DNA from: an uncultured Clostridia bacterium
GTDB taxonomy: Bacteria; Bacillota; Clostridia; TANB77; CAG-508
Length of the DNA: 64,000 nt
NCBI GenBank assembly: GCA_934167445.1
Contig: CAKPKJ010000003.1
Location: 62,001-126,000 of the forward strand
Direction of reading: 5' to 3'
Shown here in pieces: positions 27,327 to 37,365 of the stretch. The translations under genes were made by a program, and so were the position numbers. Numbering within the stretch: position 1 is the first letter of the stretch; each line of letters begins with the position of its first letter. Under the pieces are notes generated by a model that did not search any database, was not told the DNA's origin, and worked only from the letters and a program-made list of their open reading frames with translations.

Positions 27327-30161
27327 TTAATTATCTTCTAAATATTTTTTTAAGAATTTTCCTGTATAGCTTCTTTCGTTTTTACAAATTTGTTCAGGAC
27401 TACCAACTGCAACTACTTCTCCACCATTTTCTCCGCCTTCTGGACCTAGATCTATAATATGGTCACAAGTTTTAATTAAGTCTAAATTATGTTCTATTAC
27501 AATTATTGTATTTCCTGTATCAACTAGTCTTTGTAATATATCAACTAATTTATGAACATCTGCTATATGTAGTCCAGTAGTAGGTTCGTCTAATATATAT
27601 AGTGTTTTTCCTGTTGCTCTTTTTGATAGTTCTGTTGCAAGTTTAACTCTTTGTGCTTCTCCTCCTGATAATGTTGTTGATGGCTGTCCTAATTTTATAT
27701 ATCCTAATCCTACATCATATAATGTTTGAATTTTTTGTTTGATTTTAGGAATATTTTCAAAGAATTTTAATGCTTCTTCAACAGTCATATCTAAAACATC
27801 GGCTATACTTTTTCCTTTATAACGAACTTCTAATGTTTCTCTATTATATCGTTTTCCTTTACATACTTCGCAAGGTACGTATATGTCTGGTAAAAAGTGC
27901 ATTTCTATTTTATGAACTCCATCTCCATTACAGCTTTCACATCTTCCGCCTTGCACATTAAAACTAAATCTTCCTTTTGCATATCCTCTCATTTTTGCTT
28001 CTTCTGTTGCAGCAAAAATATCTCTTATTATATCAAATACACCTGTGTATGTTGCAGGGTTTGAACGTGGTGTTCTTCCTATTGGTGATTGGTCTATATT
28101 TATTATTTTGTCTATGTTTTGAAGTCCTTTTACACCTTTGCATTTTCCTGGTTTTTCATTTGCACCATTTAGTTCTTTTGCTATTGTTTTATATAAGACT
28201 TCATTTACTAATGTTGATTTTCCAGAACCTGAAACACCTGTTACACAGTTAAATATACCTAGTGGAAATTTTACACTTATATTTTTTAAATTGTTTTCAG
28301 TAGCTCCTTGCACTTCTATTACTTTAGATTTTACTGGTTTTCTTCTTTTTTTAGGAACTTCTATTTTCTTTCTACCACTTAAGTATTGACCTGTTATTGA
28401 ACCTTCAACTTGTTTAACTTCTTCAGCTGTACCTTGTGCCATAACATTTCCACCATGTGTTCCTGCTCCTGGTCCAATATCAATAATTTGGTCAGCTGCA
28501 TACATTGTATCTTCATCGTGCTCTACTACTATTAATGTATTTCCTAAGTCTCTTAGCTTTTTCAAAGTTGCAAGTAATTTGTCATTATCTCTTTGATGTA
28601 AACCAATACTTGGTTCGTCTAAAATATATAATACTCCTGTTAATCCAGAACCAATTTGAGTTGCTAAACGGATTCTTTGTGCTTCTCCTCCTGAAAGTGT
28701 TCCGGCATTTCTTGATAATGTTAAATATTCTAATCCAACATCAATTAAAAATTGTAATCTTTGGTCAATCTCTTTTAATATTAATTCTGATATCATTTTT
28801 TCTGTATCATTTAATTCAAGATTGTTTAGATATTCTTTGATATATCTTATTGACATTTGGGTTAATTCATTTATGTTTTTATCACCAACTTTTATTGAAA
28901 GAATTTCTGGTTTTAATCTTGCTCCATGGCAAGCATGACATTCGGAATTTGTCATATACATTTCATAAAAGTCTCTCATTCCTTGTGATTTTGTTTCATT
29001 GTGACGTCTATCCAAAGTTGGTAAAACTCCTTCAAATGGTGCTGTGAATTTTCTTGTTCCCGCATATGATGTATATTCAAAGTCTATTTCTTCATCACCT
29101 GTACCATATAGAATTTTTTCCATAAACCATCTTGGCAGATCTTTAATTTTTTTATTTTTAATATCTACTCCATAATGTTTTCCTATACTTTCAAAATACA
29201 TTTTTGCCATTGTGTCACCTTTTTTCATTGTGCTTGAACCAAATGCTTTTATTCCGTCATATAGTGTTTTATTTTTATCTGGAACTATTAAATCTTCGTC
29301 CATTTTCATTAAATATCCGATACCTGTACATTCTGGGCAAGCTCCAAAAGGATTATTAAATGAAAACATTCTTGGTGTTAATTCTGGAAAACTAAATCCA
29401 CAATCAGGACAAGCGTAATTACAACTATATAATACCGGTTTATCTCCTATTACATCAACTAAAACTAGCTTATCTGCATATTTTAATGCTGTTTCAACAG
29501 ATTCAGTTAATCTACTTGTAATATCTGGTTTTATAACTAATCTGTCAACAACTAATTCTATATTATGCTTTTTCTTTCTATCTAGCTCTATATCATCTGA
29601 TAATTCATATACTTCTCCATCTATTCTAACTCTTACAAAGCCATCTTTTTGATATCCTTCTAATTGTTTTGTGTATTCACCTTTACGCCCACGAACTACT
29701 GGTGCTAAAATTTGTATTTTTGTACCTTCAGCTAATGCCATAATATTATCTATAATTTGGTCTATTGATTGCTTTTCTATTTTTTTGCCACAATTAGGAC
29801 AATATGGAACTCCTATACGTGCATATAACAAACGGATATAATCATATATTTCTGTTACTGTTCCAACTGTTGAACGTGGATTTTTTGATGTTGTTTTTTG
29901 GTCAATAGAAATTGCTGGTGACAATCCATCTATTCTCTCTACATTTGGTTTTTCCATTAATCCTAAGAATTGCCTTGCATATGAAGATAAACTTTCTACA
30001 TATCTTCTTTGTCCTTCTGCATATAATGTATCAAATGCTAAACTAGATTTTCCAGAGCCTGATAATCCAGTTATGACAACTAATTTATCTCTTGGTATTT
30101 CTAAATTTATATTTTTTAAATTATGTTCTTTTGCTCCTTTTATAACAATTTTATCATTCAT
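27327..30161 (-). CDS. uvrA: Excinuclease ABC subunit A
   Basis: DNA-damage recognition ATPase of nucleotide excision repair. 944 residues, normal length. Two ABC modules are visible: Walker [10 protein letters not shown] near 32-40 and GVSGSGKST near 640, signatures [14 protein letters not shown] and [14 protein letters not shown], and Walker [14 protein letters not shown] and [12 protein letters not shown]. Zinc-binding cysteine pairs (CPNC, CPDC/CPEC, CESC/CEVC) are present. GGAGGAG before the ATG. uvrB is not adjacent, so it appears to be transcribed alone. Confidence 0.97.
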   Translation of the reverse strand: MNDKIVIKGAKEHNLKNINLEIPRDKLVVITGLSGSGKSSLAFDTLYAEGQRRYVESLSSYARQFLGLMEKPNVERIDGLSPAISIDQKTTSKNPRSTVGTVTEIYDYIRLLYARIGVPYCPNCGKKIEKQSIDQIIDNIMALAEGTKIQILAPVVRGRKGEYTKQLEGYQKDGFVRVRIDGEVYELSDDIELDRKKKHNIELVVDRLVIKPDITSRLTESVETALKYADKLVLVDVIGDKPVLYSCNYACPDCGFSFPELTPRMFSFNNPFGACPECTGIGYLMKMDEDLIVPDKNKTLYDGIKAFGSSTMKKGDTMAKMYFESIGKHYGVDIKNKKIKDLPRWFMEKILYGTGDEEIDFEYTSYAGTRKFTAPFEGVLPTLDRRHNETKSQGMRDFYEMYMTNSECHACHGARLKPEILSIKVGDKNINELTQMSIRYIKEYLNNLELNDTEKMISELILKEIDQRLQFLIDVGLEYLTLSRNAGTLSGGEAQRIRLATQIGSGLTGVLYILDEPSIGLHQRDNDKLLATLKKLRDLGNTLIVVEHDEDTMYAADQIIDIGPGAGTHGGNVMAQGTAEEVKQVEGSITGQYLSGRKKIEVPKKRRKPVKSKVIEVQGATENNLKNISVKFPLGIFNCVTGVSGSGKSTLVNEVLYKTIAKELNGANEKPGKCKGVKGLQNIDKIINIDQSPIGRTPRSNPATYTGVFDIIRDIFAATEEAKMRGYAKGRFSFNVQGGRCESCNGDGVHKIEMHFLPDIYVPCEVCKGKRYNRETLEVRYKGKSIADVLDMTVEEALKFFENIPKIKQKIQTLYDVGLGYIKLGQPSTTLSGGEAQRVKLATELSKRATGKTLYILDEPTTGLHIADVHKLVDILQRLVDTGNTIIVIEHNLDLIKTCDHIIDLGPEGGENGGEVVAVGSPEQICKNERSYTGKFLKKYLEDN

Positions 30162-30217
30162 AGTTTCTCCTCCAAAGTTATTATAACTTATTTAAATTAT
30201 AAAAACAAGAGTTTGGT

Positions 30218-30252
30218 AAAAAAAGAGATGCCAAATTTTTGACATCTCTTTT
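30218..30252 (-). terminator. fhs terminator
   Basis: 10-bp stem AAAAGAGATG/CATCTCTTTT (30221-30230 with 30243-30252), T run on the minus strand. It lies about 55 bases beyond the fhs stop. Confidence 0.75.
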
Positions 30253-30307
30253 GAGGATTATTTAATCTTAAACTTGGACGGTTTACAAGCTACCAAGCCA
30301 TATGAAT

Positions 30308-31978
30308 TTAAAAAATTCCTATAATATTTTCATCTTCGTCTATATCTATTTGTTCTGCTGCTGGAATCTTTGGTAATCCAGGCATAGTCATAATCATTCC
30401 TGCAAGAACTACAATAAAGCCTGCTCCTGATTTTAATTCTACATCTCTTACATATATATTATAGTTACCTTTACATTCTAAATTTTTACCGTCATCGGAA
30501 AATGAATATTGCGTTTTTGCTATACATACTGGTAATTTTTCAAATCCCATTTTTTTAATTTTTTCAATTTTCTGTATTGCTTCATCTGAATATTCAACAT
30601 CTTGTGCTCCATATATTTTTGTTGCAACTGATTTTATTTTTTCTTTTATTGTTTCCTGATCTTTATAAATAAATTCAAAGTTATTTTCTTTTTCACTAGT
30701 TTTGCATATATTAACTATTTTTTTTGCAATATCAATTGCTCCTTCTCCGCCTTTTTCCCAGCCTTCTACTACACTCATCTCTATATCTTTTTCTTGTAAC
30801 TTTTGTTCAATCCATCTTATCTCTTTTTCAGTATCTGATGTATATTTATTTAATGCAACAATCACATTCAATCCAAATTTATTTTTGATATTATCAATAT
30901 GTCTATATAAATTTTCAATTCCTTTTTCAAGGCCAAAAATGTTTTCTTTTTGAATCTCTTCTTTATCAATTCCACCATGATATTTTATTGCTTTTATAGT
31001 TGCAACTATAATTACTACATCTGGTTTTATATTCGCTTTTCTACATTTTATGTCCAAGAATTTTTCTGCTCCTAAATCTGCTCCAAATCCTGCTTCTGTT
31101 ATTGTATAGTCAGCTAGTTTTAAGGCTGTTTTAGTTGCTATAACACTGTTACATCCATGTGCAATATTAGCAAAAGGTCCTCCGTGAACTATTGCTGGTG
31201 TATGTTCTAATGATTGTACTAAATTAGGCTTTATTGCATCTTTTAACAATACTGTCATTGCCCCATTTGCTTTTAATTCTCTTGCATAAATAGGTTCATC
31301 TTTATGGTTATAACCTATTATAATATTTCCCAACTTTTCCTTTAAGTCTTTTAAGTCTTCAGCTAGGCACAATATTGCCATTATTTCAGAAGCTACTGTT
31401 ATATCAAATTTATCTCTTCTAGGTACAATTCTTTTTTCTGATGATAATCCTGTTTCAACTTCTCTTAATTGCCTATCATTTAAATCCATACATCTTTTCC
31501 ATGTAACCGTTTTAAATCCTAATTCATTGCCAAAATATATGTGATTATCTATCATACTTGAAAGTAAGTTGTTAGCAGCTGTAATGGCATGAATATCTCC
31601 TGTAAAATGTAAATTTATATCTTCCATTGGTGCAATTTGAACCATTCCTCCACCTGTTGCTCCACCTTTGATGCCAAATACTGGGCCTAACGATGGTTCT
31701 CTTAATGCCAATATAGATTTTTCTTTTATTTTTCTTAATCCATCTGCAATTGCTATTGATACAGTTGTTTTTCCTTCTCCTAAAGGTGTTGGACTCATTG
31801 CAGTTACTAAAACTAGTTTCCCATTTTTCTCATCTTTTCTTTTCATATATAAATCATTCGATATTTTAGCTTTATATTTTCCATACATTTCTAAATTTTC
31901 TTCACTTATATCTAATTTTTCAGCTATTTTATCTATGGTCTCTAATTTTGCTTTTCTTGCAATTTCTATATCTGTCAT
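30308..31978 (-). CDS. fhs: Formate-tetrahydrofolate ligase
   Basis: Makes 10-formyl-THF from formate, ATP and THF for purine synthesis and one-carbon flow. 556 residues. The ATP-binding TPLGEGKTT is near 64-72, followed by LREPSLGPVFGIKGGATGGG, FTGDIHAITAANNLL, GGPFANIAHGCNS and the C-terminal MPGLPKIPAAEQIDID. AAAGGAA before the ATG. Single gene. Its presence is common in acetogenic and purinolytic Clostridia but does not by itself show acetogenesis. Confidence 0.97.
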   Translation of the reverse strand: MTDIEIARKAKLETIDKIAEKLDISEENLEMYGKYKAKISNDLYMKRKDEKNGKLVLVTAMSPTPLGEGKTTVSIAIADGLRKIKEKSILALREPSLGPVFGIKGGATGGGMVQIAPMEDINLHFTGDIHAITAANNLLSSMIDNHIYFGNELGFKTVTWKRCMDLNDRQLREVETGLSSEKRIVPRRDKFDITVASEIMAILCLAEDLKDLKEKLGNIIIGYNHKDEPIYARELKANGAMTVLLKDAIKPNLVQSLEHTPAIVHGGPFANIAHGCNSVIATKTALKLADYTITEAGFGADLGAEKFLDIKCRKANIKPDVVIIVATIKAIKYHGGIDKEEIQKENIFGLEKGIENLYRHIDNIKNKFGLNVIVALNKYTSDTEKEIRWIEQKLQEKDIEMSVVEGWEKGGEGAIDIAKKIVNICKTSEKENNFEFIYKDQETIKEKIKSVATKIYGAQDVEYSDEAIQKIEKIKKMGFEKLPVCIAKTQYSFSDDGKNLECKGNYNIYVRDVELKSGAGFIVVLAGMIMTMPGLPKIPAAEQIDIDEDENIIGIF

Positions 31979-32060
31979 TTTGCATCATTCCTTTCTTGTA
32001 AATGTAGTAAAAAAATCAATATATATTATTTTTGCAATGCCGCATAAGCGACCAAATGAT

Positions 32061-32501
32061 TTACGCAATTAGTCCTGCAATAACTCCTATTAAAGCCCCT
32101 ACAATAACTTGTATAGGAGTATGTCCTAATACTTCAACTAATTTTTCAGAAACCTGAACCCCTGTTAAGCCTGGCGTTTCTACTAATTTGTTTAATAATG
32201 CTGCTTGTTTTCCTGCTGCTCTACGCACACCACATGCATCATACATTACAATAAAGGCCGTTATAAAAGCAACTGCAAAGATTGAACTTCCTACCCCTTC
32301 ATATTTTCCTACTAGAGTTGCTAAACCTGCTACAACTGCAGAATGTGAACTTGGCATTCCGCCAGCTCCCATAATTCTTCTAAAATTAAATTTTTTCGTT
32401 GTTACTAAGTCATATAATAATTTAAATAACTGTATTCCAAACCATAATAAAAATGGTACATAAATATATTTACTTTGTACAAATGTTAAAAAATTGTTCA
32501 T
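32061..32501 (-). CDS. DUF212 (divergent PAP2) membrane protein, YuiD-like
   Basis: 146 residues with three to four hydrophobic segments. GAGGMPSSHSAVVAGLATLVG near 45-65 corresponds to the PAP2-like SxxxH signature; DACGVRRAAGKQAA follows. This family is annotated as acid phosphatase/haloperoxidase-related; the substrate is unknown. Last gene of the asp23-amaP-DUF2273-nusB-xseA-xseB run. A short sequence element covers its stop codon (see findings). Confidence 0.85.
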   Translation of the reverse strand: MNNFLTFVQSKYIYVPFLLWFGIQLFKLLYDLVTTKKFNFRRIMGAGGMPSSHSAVVAGLATLVGKYEGVGSSIFAVAFITAFIVMYDACGVRRAAGKQAALLNKLVETPGLTGVQVSEKLVEVLGHTPIQVIVGALIGVIAGLIA

Positions 32502-32523
32502 TGTCTTTCCCCTTTTATTTTTT

Positions 32524-32745
32524 CTATTCGTTTATCTCAAATTTTTCTTCTTGTATTTCTCCGTCATTGTTTATTAGCATTGTAATTTTTTTCTCTGCTG
32601 TTTCCAAAGTTTTATTACATTCTTTTGATATTTTTATGCCTTCTTCAAATTTTGTAACAGATTCGTCTAAGCTTAATTCGCCTTTTTCCAATTCTGCTAC
32701 TATTTTTTCCAGGTTTTCCATTTGGTTTTCAAAACTTGCTTTCAT
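32524..32745 (-). CDS. xseB: Exodeoxyribonuclease VII small subunit
   Basis: 73 residues, typical XseB length, with MENLEKIVAELEKGELSLDESVTKFEEG and a coiled-coil end. Forms exonuclease VII with XseA, degrading ssDNA from both ends. Lies directly downstream of xseA. Confidence 0.93.
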   Translation of the reverse strand: MKASFENQMENLEKIVAELEKGELSLDESVTKFEEGIKISKECNKTLETAEKKITMLINNDGEIQEEKFEINE

Positions 32746-32786
32746 TTTACACCTTTACACATATAATATTTAGGTTTTTATTGGGA

Positions 32787-33983
32787 TTACCTATAAACCT
32801 TTGCTTTTTTACTTCCGTCTATTAATCTAATTTCAATGTCATCTCCATTTTGTAAGTCTTTTATGCTTTTTACAACCTTTCCGTTTTTTTCGGTTATTGA
32901 ATAGCCTCTATATAAAGTTTTTAATGGGCTTAATGCATCTAATTTTGAAATCAATTCTATATATCTGCTTTTTTCTTTTTCAGTTTTTATTTTTATCAAG
33001 CTTTCTAGTTGTTTTACGTAATTATTAATTTTTAAGTAATTATCATTCACCGTTCTAAGTGGTTCTTTAAAAACTCTACTTGCCATACATTTATCATATC
33101 TTAATTTCATAAGTTTAACTTTTTGAACTAAAGCATTTCTTAGTCTATCTTGATAACTATTTATTTTTTGTTTTACTTCATATATATCAGGTACAGCTAG
33201 TTCTGCTGCGGCAGATGGTGTAGGTGCCCTTAAATCTGCTGTAAAATCTGCAATTGTAAAATCTGTCTCATGCCCTACTGCTGAAATTATTGGTATTTTA
33301 GAATTATATATACTGTGTGCTACTATTTCTTCATTAAATGGCCATAAATCTTCTAAAGAACCTCCACCACGTGCTAAGATTAAAACATCTGCTAAATTAT
33401 TATCATTCATAAATTTAATTCCATCTGCAATTTTTTCTGCTGCTCCATCTCCCTGAACAGGAACAGGAAACAGTCTTATATACACATTAGGATTTCTTCT
33501 TGTTGAAACATTTATAATGTCTCTAATTACAGAGCCTGTTTGTGAAGTTAAAACTCCTATAACCTTTGGCATCAATGGTAATTTTTGTTTATGACTTTCT
33601 TCAAAAAAACCTTGAGCTTCTAATTTTTTCTTTAATTCTTGGTATTTTGTATATAAGTCTCCTAATCCGTCCTCTTCCATTATTTGCACATAAATTTGAT
33701 ATACACCATCTCTTTCAAATACTGCCACACTACCTAATACTATAACTTTCATTCCGTCTTTAGGCATAAAAGAAAGTTTTTGAGCATTTGATTTAAAGCA
33801 AATACATTTTATTAAAGATTTGTCATCTTTAAGTGTAAAATACATATGACCTGTATAATGGTTTTTAAAATTTGATATTTCTCCTTTTACTAATACCTGA
33901 TTTAAATTTTCATCATCTGCAATTTTGTTCTTTATGTATTTATTTAAGTCAGATACTGTAACAGCCATATCTGCATATCTCAT
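32787..33983 (-). CDS. xseA: Exodeoxyribonuclease VII large subunit
   Basis: 398 residues. The N-terminal OB-fold region has VLVKGEISNFKNHYTGHMYFTLKDD. The catalytic region has GVLTSQTGSVIRDI, RNPNVYIRLFPVPVQGDGA, LARGGGSLEDLWPFNEE and GHETDFTIADFTADLRAPTPSAAAE. A long helical part and the Ile-Arg-Leu-rich C-terminus complete it. It follows nusB by 26 bases and precedes xseB. Confidence 0.96.
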   Translation of the reverse strand: MRYADMAVTVSDLNKYIKNKIADDENLNQVLVKGEISNFKNHYTGHMYFTLKDDKSLIKCICFKSNAQKLSFMPKDGMKVIVLGSVAVFERDGVYQIYVQIMEEDGLGDLYTKYQELKKKLEAQGFFEESHKQKLPLMPKVIGVLTSQTGSVIRDIINVSTRRNPNVYIRLFPVPVQGDGAAEKIADGIKFMNDNNLADVLILARGGGSLEDLWPFNEEIVAHSIYNSKIPIISAVGHETDFTIADFTADLRAPTPSAAAELAVPDIYEVKQKINSYQDRLRNALVQKVKLMKLRYDKCMASRVFKEPLRTVNDNYLKINNYVKQLESLIKIKTEKEKSRYIELISKLDALSPLKTLYRGYSITEKNGKVVKSIKDLQNGDDIEIRLIDGSKKAKVYR

Positions 33984-34009
33984 TATTGTTTCCTCTTTCT
34001 TGATTTTGC

Positions 34010-34417
34010 CTACTCTTTTTCTTTTACTATACTTGCTAAAATTCCATTAACAAAATTTTTAGAGTTATCTTCACCATATTTTTTAGCTAATTCAACTGCC
34101 TCATTTATTACAACCTTATATGGTATTTCTTTATATGTTATTTCATAAATTGCTAACTTTAATATCACCAAATCAATTTTTGAAATACGCTCTATTTTCC
34201 AGTCTTTTTTTAAATTTTTTTCTATATTAGCTAATATTTCTTTTTTATTTTCTTCTATGCCCAAAACCGCGTCTTTTATATACTCAATTGCGCTTTCGTC
34301 TTTTATTTCATTGCTTTCTATGTATAACCCTAATTGTTCTTCTAAGTTTTCATTTTTTTGTATTTCTAAACTATACATAATTTTGAAAGCTTGTTCTCTC
34401 ATTTCTGAACGATTCAT
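34010..34417 (-). CDS. nusB: Transcription antitermination factor NusB
   Basis: 135 residues, all-helical NusB fold: start [18 protein letters not shown], centre [20 protein letters not shown], and end [28 protein letters not shown]. Binds boxA RNA with NusE during rRNA transcription. Sits between the envelope-stress genes and xseA, an arrangement common in Firmicutes. Confidence 0.95.
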   Translation of the reverse strand: MNRSEMREQAFKIMYSLEIQKNENLEEQLGLYIESNEIKDESAIEYIKDAVLGIEENKKEILANIEKNLKKDWKIERISKIDLVILKLAIYEITYKEIPYKVVINEAVELAKKYGEDNSKNFVNGILASIVKEKE

Positions 34418-34444
34418 TTTTCTACCTTCCTATTTTTCTTTTTG

Positions 34445-34648
34445 CTACATTTTATCTATAAAATTTTTTAATTTTAGTTTTACCTCATCTTTATTTTGTT
34501 GAATATAATTTCCAATTAATGCTCCTAAAACTAATACTACAATTGCAATTATTAAGTCTTGTAATCTTGTTATTAATATTAAAGCCGCAATAACTACACC
34601 TATAATTGCACCCTTATAATTGTTCCAAAATTCTTTAAATCCGTTCAT
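34445..34648 (-). CDS. DUF2273 small membrane protein
   Basis: 67 residues with two hydrophobic helices (about 11-30 and 32-50) and a basic C-terminal tail, the DUF2273 pattern of WNNYKGAIIGVVIA. It lies between amaP and nusB, as in other Gram-positives where it accompanies Asp23 proteins. A GTG three codons earlier overlaps the AAAGGG site, so the ATG at 34648 is used. Confidence 0.85.
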   Translation of the reverse strand: MNGFKEFWNNYKGAIIGVVIAALILITRLQDLIIAIVVLVLGALIGNYIQQNKDEVKLKLKNFIDKM

Positions 34649-34672
34649 AGTATTCACCCTTTCTTCTTTAGA

Positions 34673-35221
34673 TTATTCTTCAGTTTTTGCAGCAACTTTT
34701 TTTACTGTAATATTTACTTCTTTAACATCTAAATCTGTTGCTGTTTTTATTTTTTCTTTAATTTTTTGTTGCAATTTTGAAGATAATTCTTTTATAATAG
34801 CTTCTTCATTTACTATTAAATTTACATACACTTTTACATTGTTTTCACTATCTAATTCCACTCTAGTTGTTACATCTTCTGCGTTTTGGAAATTTAATGC
34901 AACTGAGTTTACTAAGTTTTCTATTGTTTCTTTAGAAATTAAAAGTTTTCCACTTTCATTTTGTAGTAAAACTCCTTGTCTTTCTTTTATTTCCTCTTTT
35001 GATGTAGAATCAAAGAAAATACATTTTATAGAAAGTAAAATAAATACTACGCTTAATCCTAGTAATATTTTGCTTGATGTTTCTCCTATTATTAAACTAT
35101 TTATTATGTTTTCTACTAGACTTATATCTAGCCAATTAAATATTAATAAACATAATATTATTGATAATATTAGTATTATGTTTGAATATATTATTAATGT
35201 GATTTTTTCTAAAATTTTCAT
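34673..35221 (-). CDS. amaP: Alkaline shock response membrane anchor protein AmaP
   Basis: 182 residues with two N-terminal transmembrane helices (about 5-28 and 50-70). A C-terminal domain follows (NESGKLLISKETIENLVN, VYVNLIVNEEAIIKELSSKLQ, VKEVNITVKKV) that itself resembles Asp23. In Staphylococcus, AmaP tethers Asp23 to the membrane; the gene order here supports the same pairing. AAAGGAG before the ATG. Confidence 0.85.
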   Translation of the reverse strand: MKILEKITLIIYSNIILILSIILCLLIFNWLDISLVENIINSLIIGETSSKILLGLSVVFILLSIKCIFFDSTSKEEIKERQGVLLQNESGKLLISKETIENLVNSVALNFQNAEDVTTRVELDSENNVKVYVNLIVNEEAIIKELSSKLQQKIKEKIKTATDLDVKEVNITVKKVAAKTEE

Positions 35222-35351
35222 TTCTTTTATTTCTCCTTTATTTTTATATTTTTGTTTTTATTTCTTCTTAGTTTCGTGTTAGCTTTTCAGCATTTCGCAT
35301 TTTATAAATTCGCTGTTTTATGTTCCTATTTGATGATTTCACATTTTTAAC

Positions 35352-35792
35352 TTAATCATTTTCACTTGTTTCTTCTTCATTTTCAGATGCTGTATCTGTA
35401 TTAACACCTTGTACATGAACATTTACTTCTTCTACTTTTAGTCCAGTCATACTCTCTACAGCTTTTTTTACTCTGTTTTGGATTTCGAAAGCTACATCTG
35501 GAATTCTTGAACCATATTCAACTATTATATTAACATCAATTTTTGCACTATTTTCATTTATATCAGCTTTTATTCCTTTAGCCAAATTTTTCTTTCCACT
35601 AAATACTTCTGAAATTCCTCCTGCAAATCCTCCTGCCATACCAGAAACTCCTGGAACTTCTGAAACTGCTACTCCAGCAATTACAGCCACTACATCATCT
35701 GATATTTTTATTCCGTCATTGTCTGTTTTTATTTCTTCCTCTAATTCTACTTCTTGTTTGCTTTCAGTGTTTTCGTTATTTTCTTCACTCAT
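35352..35792 (-). CDS. asp23: Asp23/Gls24 family envelope stress protein
   Basis: 146 residues. The Asp23 domain (about 24-130) has ISDDVVAVIAGVAVSEVPGVSGMAGG, KGIKADINENSAKIDVNIIV and KAVESMTGLKVEEVNVHVQG between acidic ends. First gene of the run asp23-amaP-DUF2273-nusB-xseA-xseB-DUF212, behind a terminator. AAGGAGG before the ATG. Confidence 0.92.
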   Translation of the reverse strand: MSEENNENTESKQEVELEEEIKTDNDGIKISDDVVAVIAGVAVSEVPGVSGMAGGFAGGISEVFSGKKNLAKGIKADINENSAKIDVNIIVEYGSRIPDVAFEIQNRVKKAVESMTGLKVEEVNVHVQGVNTDTASENEEETSEND

Positions 35793-35829
35793 AACAATTC
35801 CTCCTTATCTGTTCTTTTTAATTTATATT

Positions 35830-35864
35830 AAAAAGATATACTTATTTTCGTGTATAAGTATATC
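35830..35864 (-). terminator. Terminator after the decarboxylase gene
   Basis: Perfect 10-bp stem GATATACTTA/TAAGTATATC (35835-35844 with 35855-35864), then TTTTT on the minus strand. Separates the SCIFF-maturase-decarboxylase unit from asp23. Confidence 0.78.
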
Positions 35865-35910
35865 AATTTTTTATATTTTTTACAACTGTTTTAAGTAAAT
35901 TTTAGTGGTT

Positions 35911-37365
35911 TTAATTACTTTTTGCCATAATCTTTATTTCTGGAAATTTATTTGAATCAGTCCTTACCTCTATTCCATTTTTACTATAAATTTCAAGTGT
36001 CTTTATTGTTTTTTTGTTTATTTTTTCTCCTGGTGTAATTATTGGTACTCCAGGTGGATACACCCATATATACTCTTTTGAAATCGCACCTTCTGATTTT
36101 TTATAATTCACCATTTCTGCTTTTTCATAGTTAATTGCTTGGCATATTTCCATATCTTTTTCCGATATATCTAATTTGTTAATTTTTGCATTGCATTTAT
36201 TCTCTAAATTTCCACTATTTAAATTGTGTTTTGATAAATTACATTTAGAGTCTATTTCTATCAAAGCATTTAATAATCTTTCAAAATTATTCCAATTATC
36301 ACATATACTTGTCATTGCAATAACATAATTTACAGATGCCATTTCAATTTCAATTTTATATTTTTTTCTTAAAATGTCTGCTAACATTTGCCCTGATATA
36401 TCAGTATTTTTAGTTATAATTACAATTTTTCCATAATCATATATTTCGTTTTTAATATTATTCCCAAATATTTTTATTTTCTGTAATTCTAAACTTTTTA
36501 AATAAAATTTTTTCAAATTTTCTTGATATTTTTCAAATAAGTTTTTTCCATTCTCTTCTAATATTTGTAAACATTCGTCTATAGAGGACATTAATATATA
36601 TGAAGGACTGCTTGTTTCAAATATTGCTAATTGGCGTTTTATGTTTTCTATTTTTACATAATCTCCTTGAATATGTAATATTGCTGTTTGTGTTAATGCT
36701 GGTAATGTTTTGTGTAAACTTTGAATTACAATATCTGCACCTGCTTTTATCGCCTCCTGGCTTTTTGCATCTTCGTTTTTGCTCATAAAAGCTATATGTG
36801 CTCCATGTGCTTCGTCTACAAGTACTGGGACATTATGATTATGAGTTATTTTTACAATTTCTTGTAAGTTGCTTATTATTCCTTCATATGTTGGAGATGT
36901 TAAAACAACCAATTTTATTTCCGGATTTTTTTCTAATTCTTCTTCAATATCTTTTGGATTAATTTCTCTTGCAATTCCGTATTCGTCTATATTAGGGCTT
37001 ATATATATTGGTTTTAAATTGTTTAATTCAATTGCATTATATACAGATTTGTGACAATTTCTAGCAACTAAAATAGTATCTTCGTTTTTTATCAGACTTC
37101 GTATTCCGGCTAATATTCCACAAGTACTTCCATTTACTAATATAAAACTTTCTTTGCTCCCAAATATTTTTTTTGCTCTTTCTTGTATATCTTTTATAAT
37201 TTCCGTCGGATGGTGTAAGTCATCAAATCCATCAATTTCTGTTATATCAATATTATATGGCAATTTCGTTCCTAGCATTTTTGTATTTCTTTTATGTCCT
37301 GGCATATGCATTGGACAATAATCACTTTTATTATATTCTTCTAATCTATTTCGAAGTATTCCCAT
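35911..37365 (-). CDS. Orn/Lys/Arg decarboxylase family PLP enzyme
   Basis: 484 residues, the short Gram-positive type without the N-terminal wing domain of E. coli enzymes. Start region CPMHMPGHKRN, then NGSTCGILAGIRS, VLVDEAHGAHIAF and the PLP lysine in SLHKTLPALTQTA near 225. The C-terminal part ends with YPPGVPIITPGE. Decarboxylates arginine, lysine or ornithine; which one is not clear from sequence. Its ATG overlaps the maturase stop (TAATG), so it is translationally coupled to the SCIFF maturase. Confidence 0.9.
   Translation of the reverse strand: MGILRNRLEEYNKSDYCPMHMPGHKRNTKMLGTKLPYNIDITEIDGFDDLHHPTEIIKDIQERAKKIFGSKESFILVNGSTCGILAGIRSLIKNEDTILVARNCHKSVYNAIELNNLKPIYISPNIDEYGIAREINPKDIEEELEKNPEIKLVVLTSPTYEGIISNLQEIVKITHNHNVPVLVDEAHGAHIAFMSKNEDAKSQEAIKAGADIVIQSLHKTLPALTQTAILHIQGDYVKIENIKRQLAIFETSSPSYILMSSIDECLQILEENGKNLFEKYQENLKKFYLKSLELQKIKIFGNNIKNEIYDYGKIVIITKNTDISGQMLADILRKKYKIEIEMASVNYVIAMTSICDNWNNFERLLNALIEIDSKCNLSKHNLNSGNLENKCNAKINKLDISEKDMEICQAINYEKAEMVNYKKSEGAISKEYIWVYPPGVPIITPGEKINKKTIKTLEIYSKNGIEVRTDSNKFPEIKIMAKSN

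Noticed and set aside
31979..32060. THF riboswitch upstream of fhs
   Set aside because: Only about 80 bases before the next gene, and none of the conserved riboswitch core is visible.
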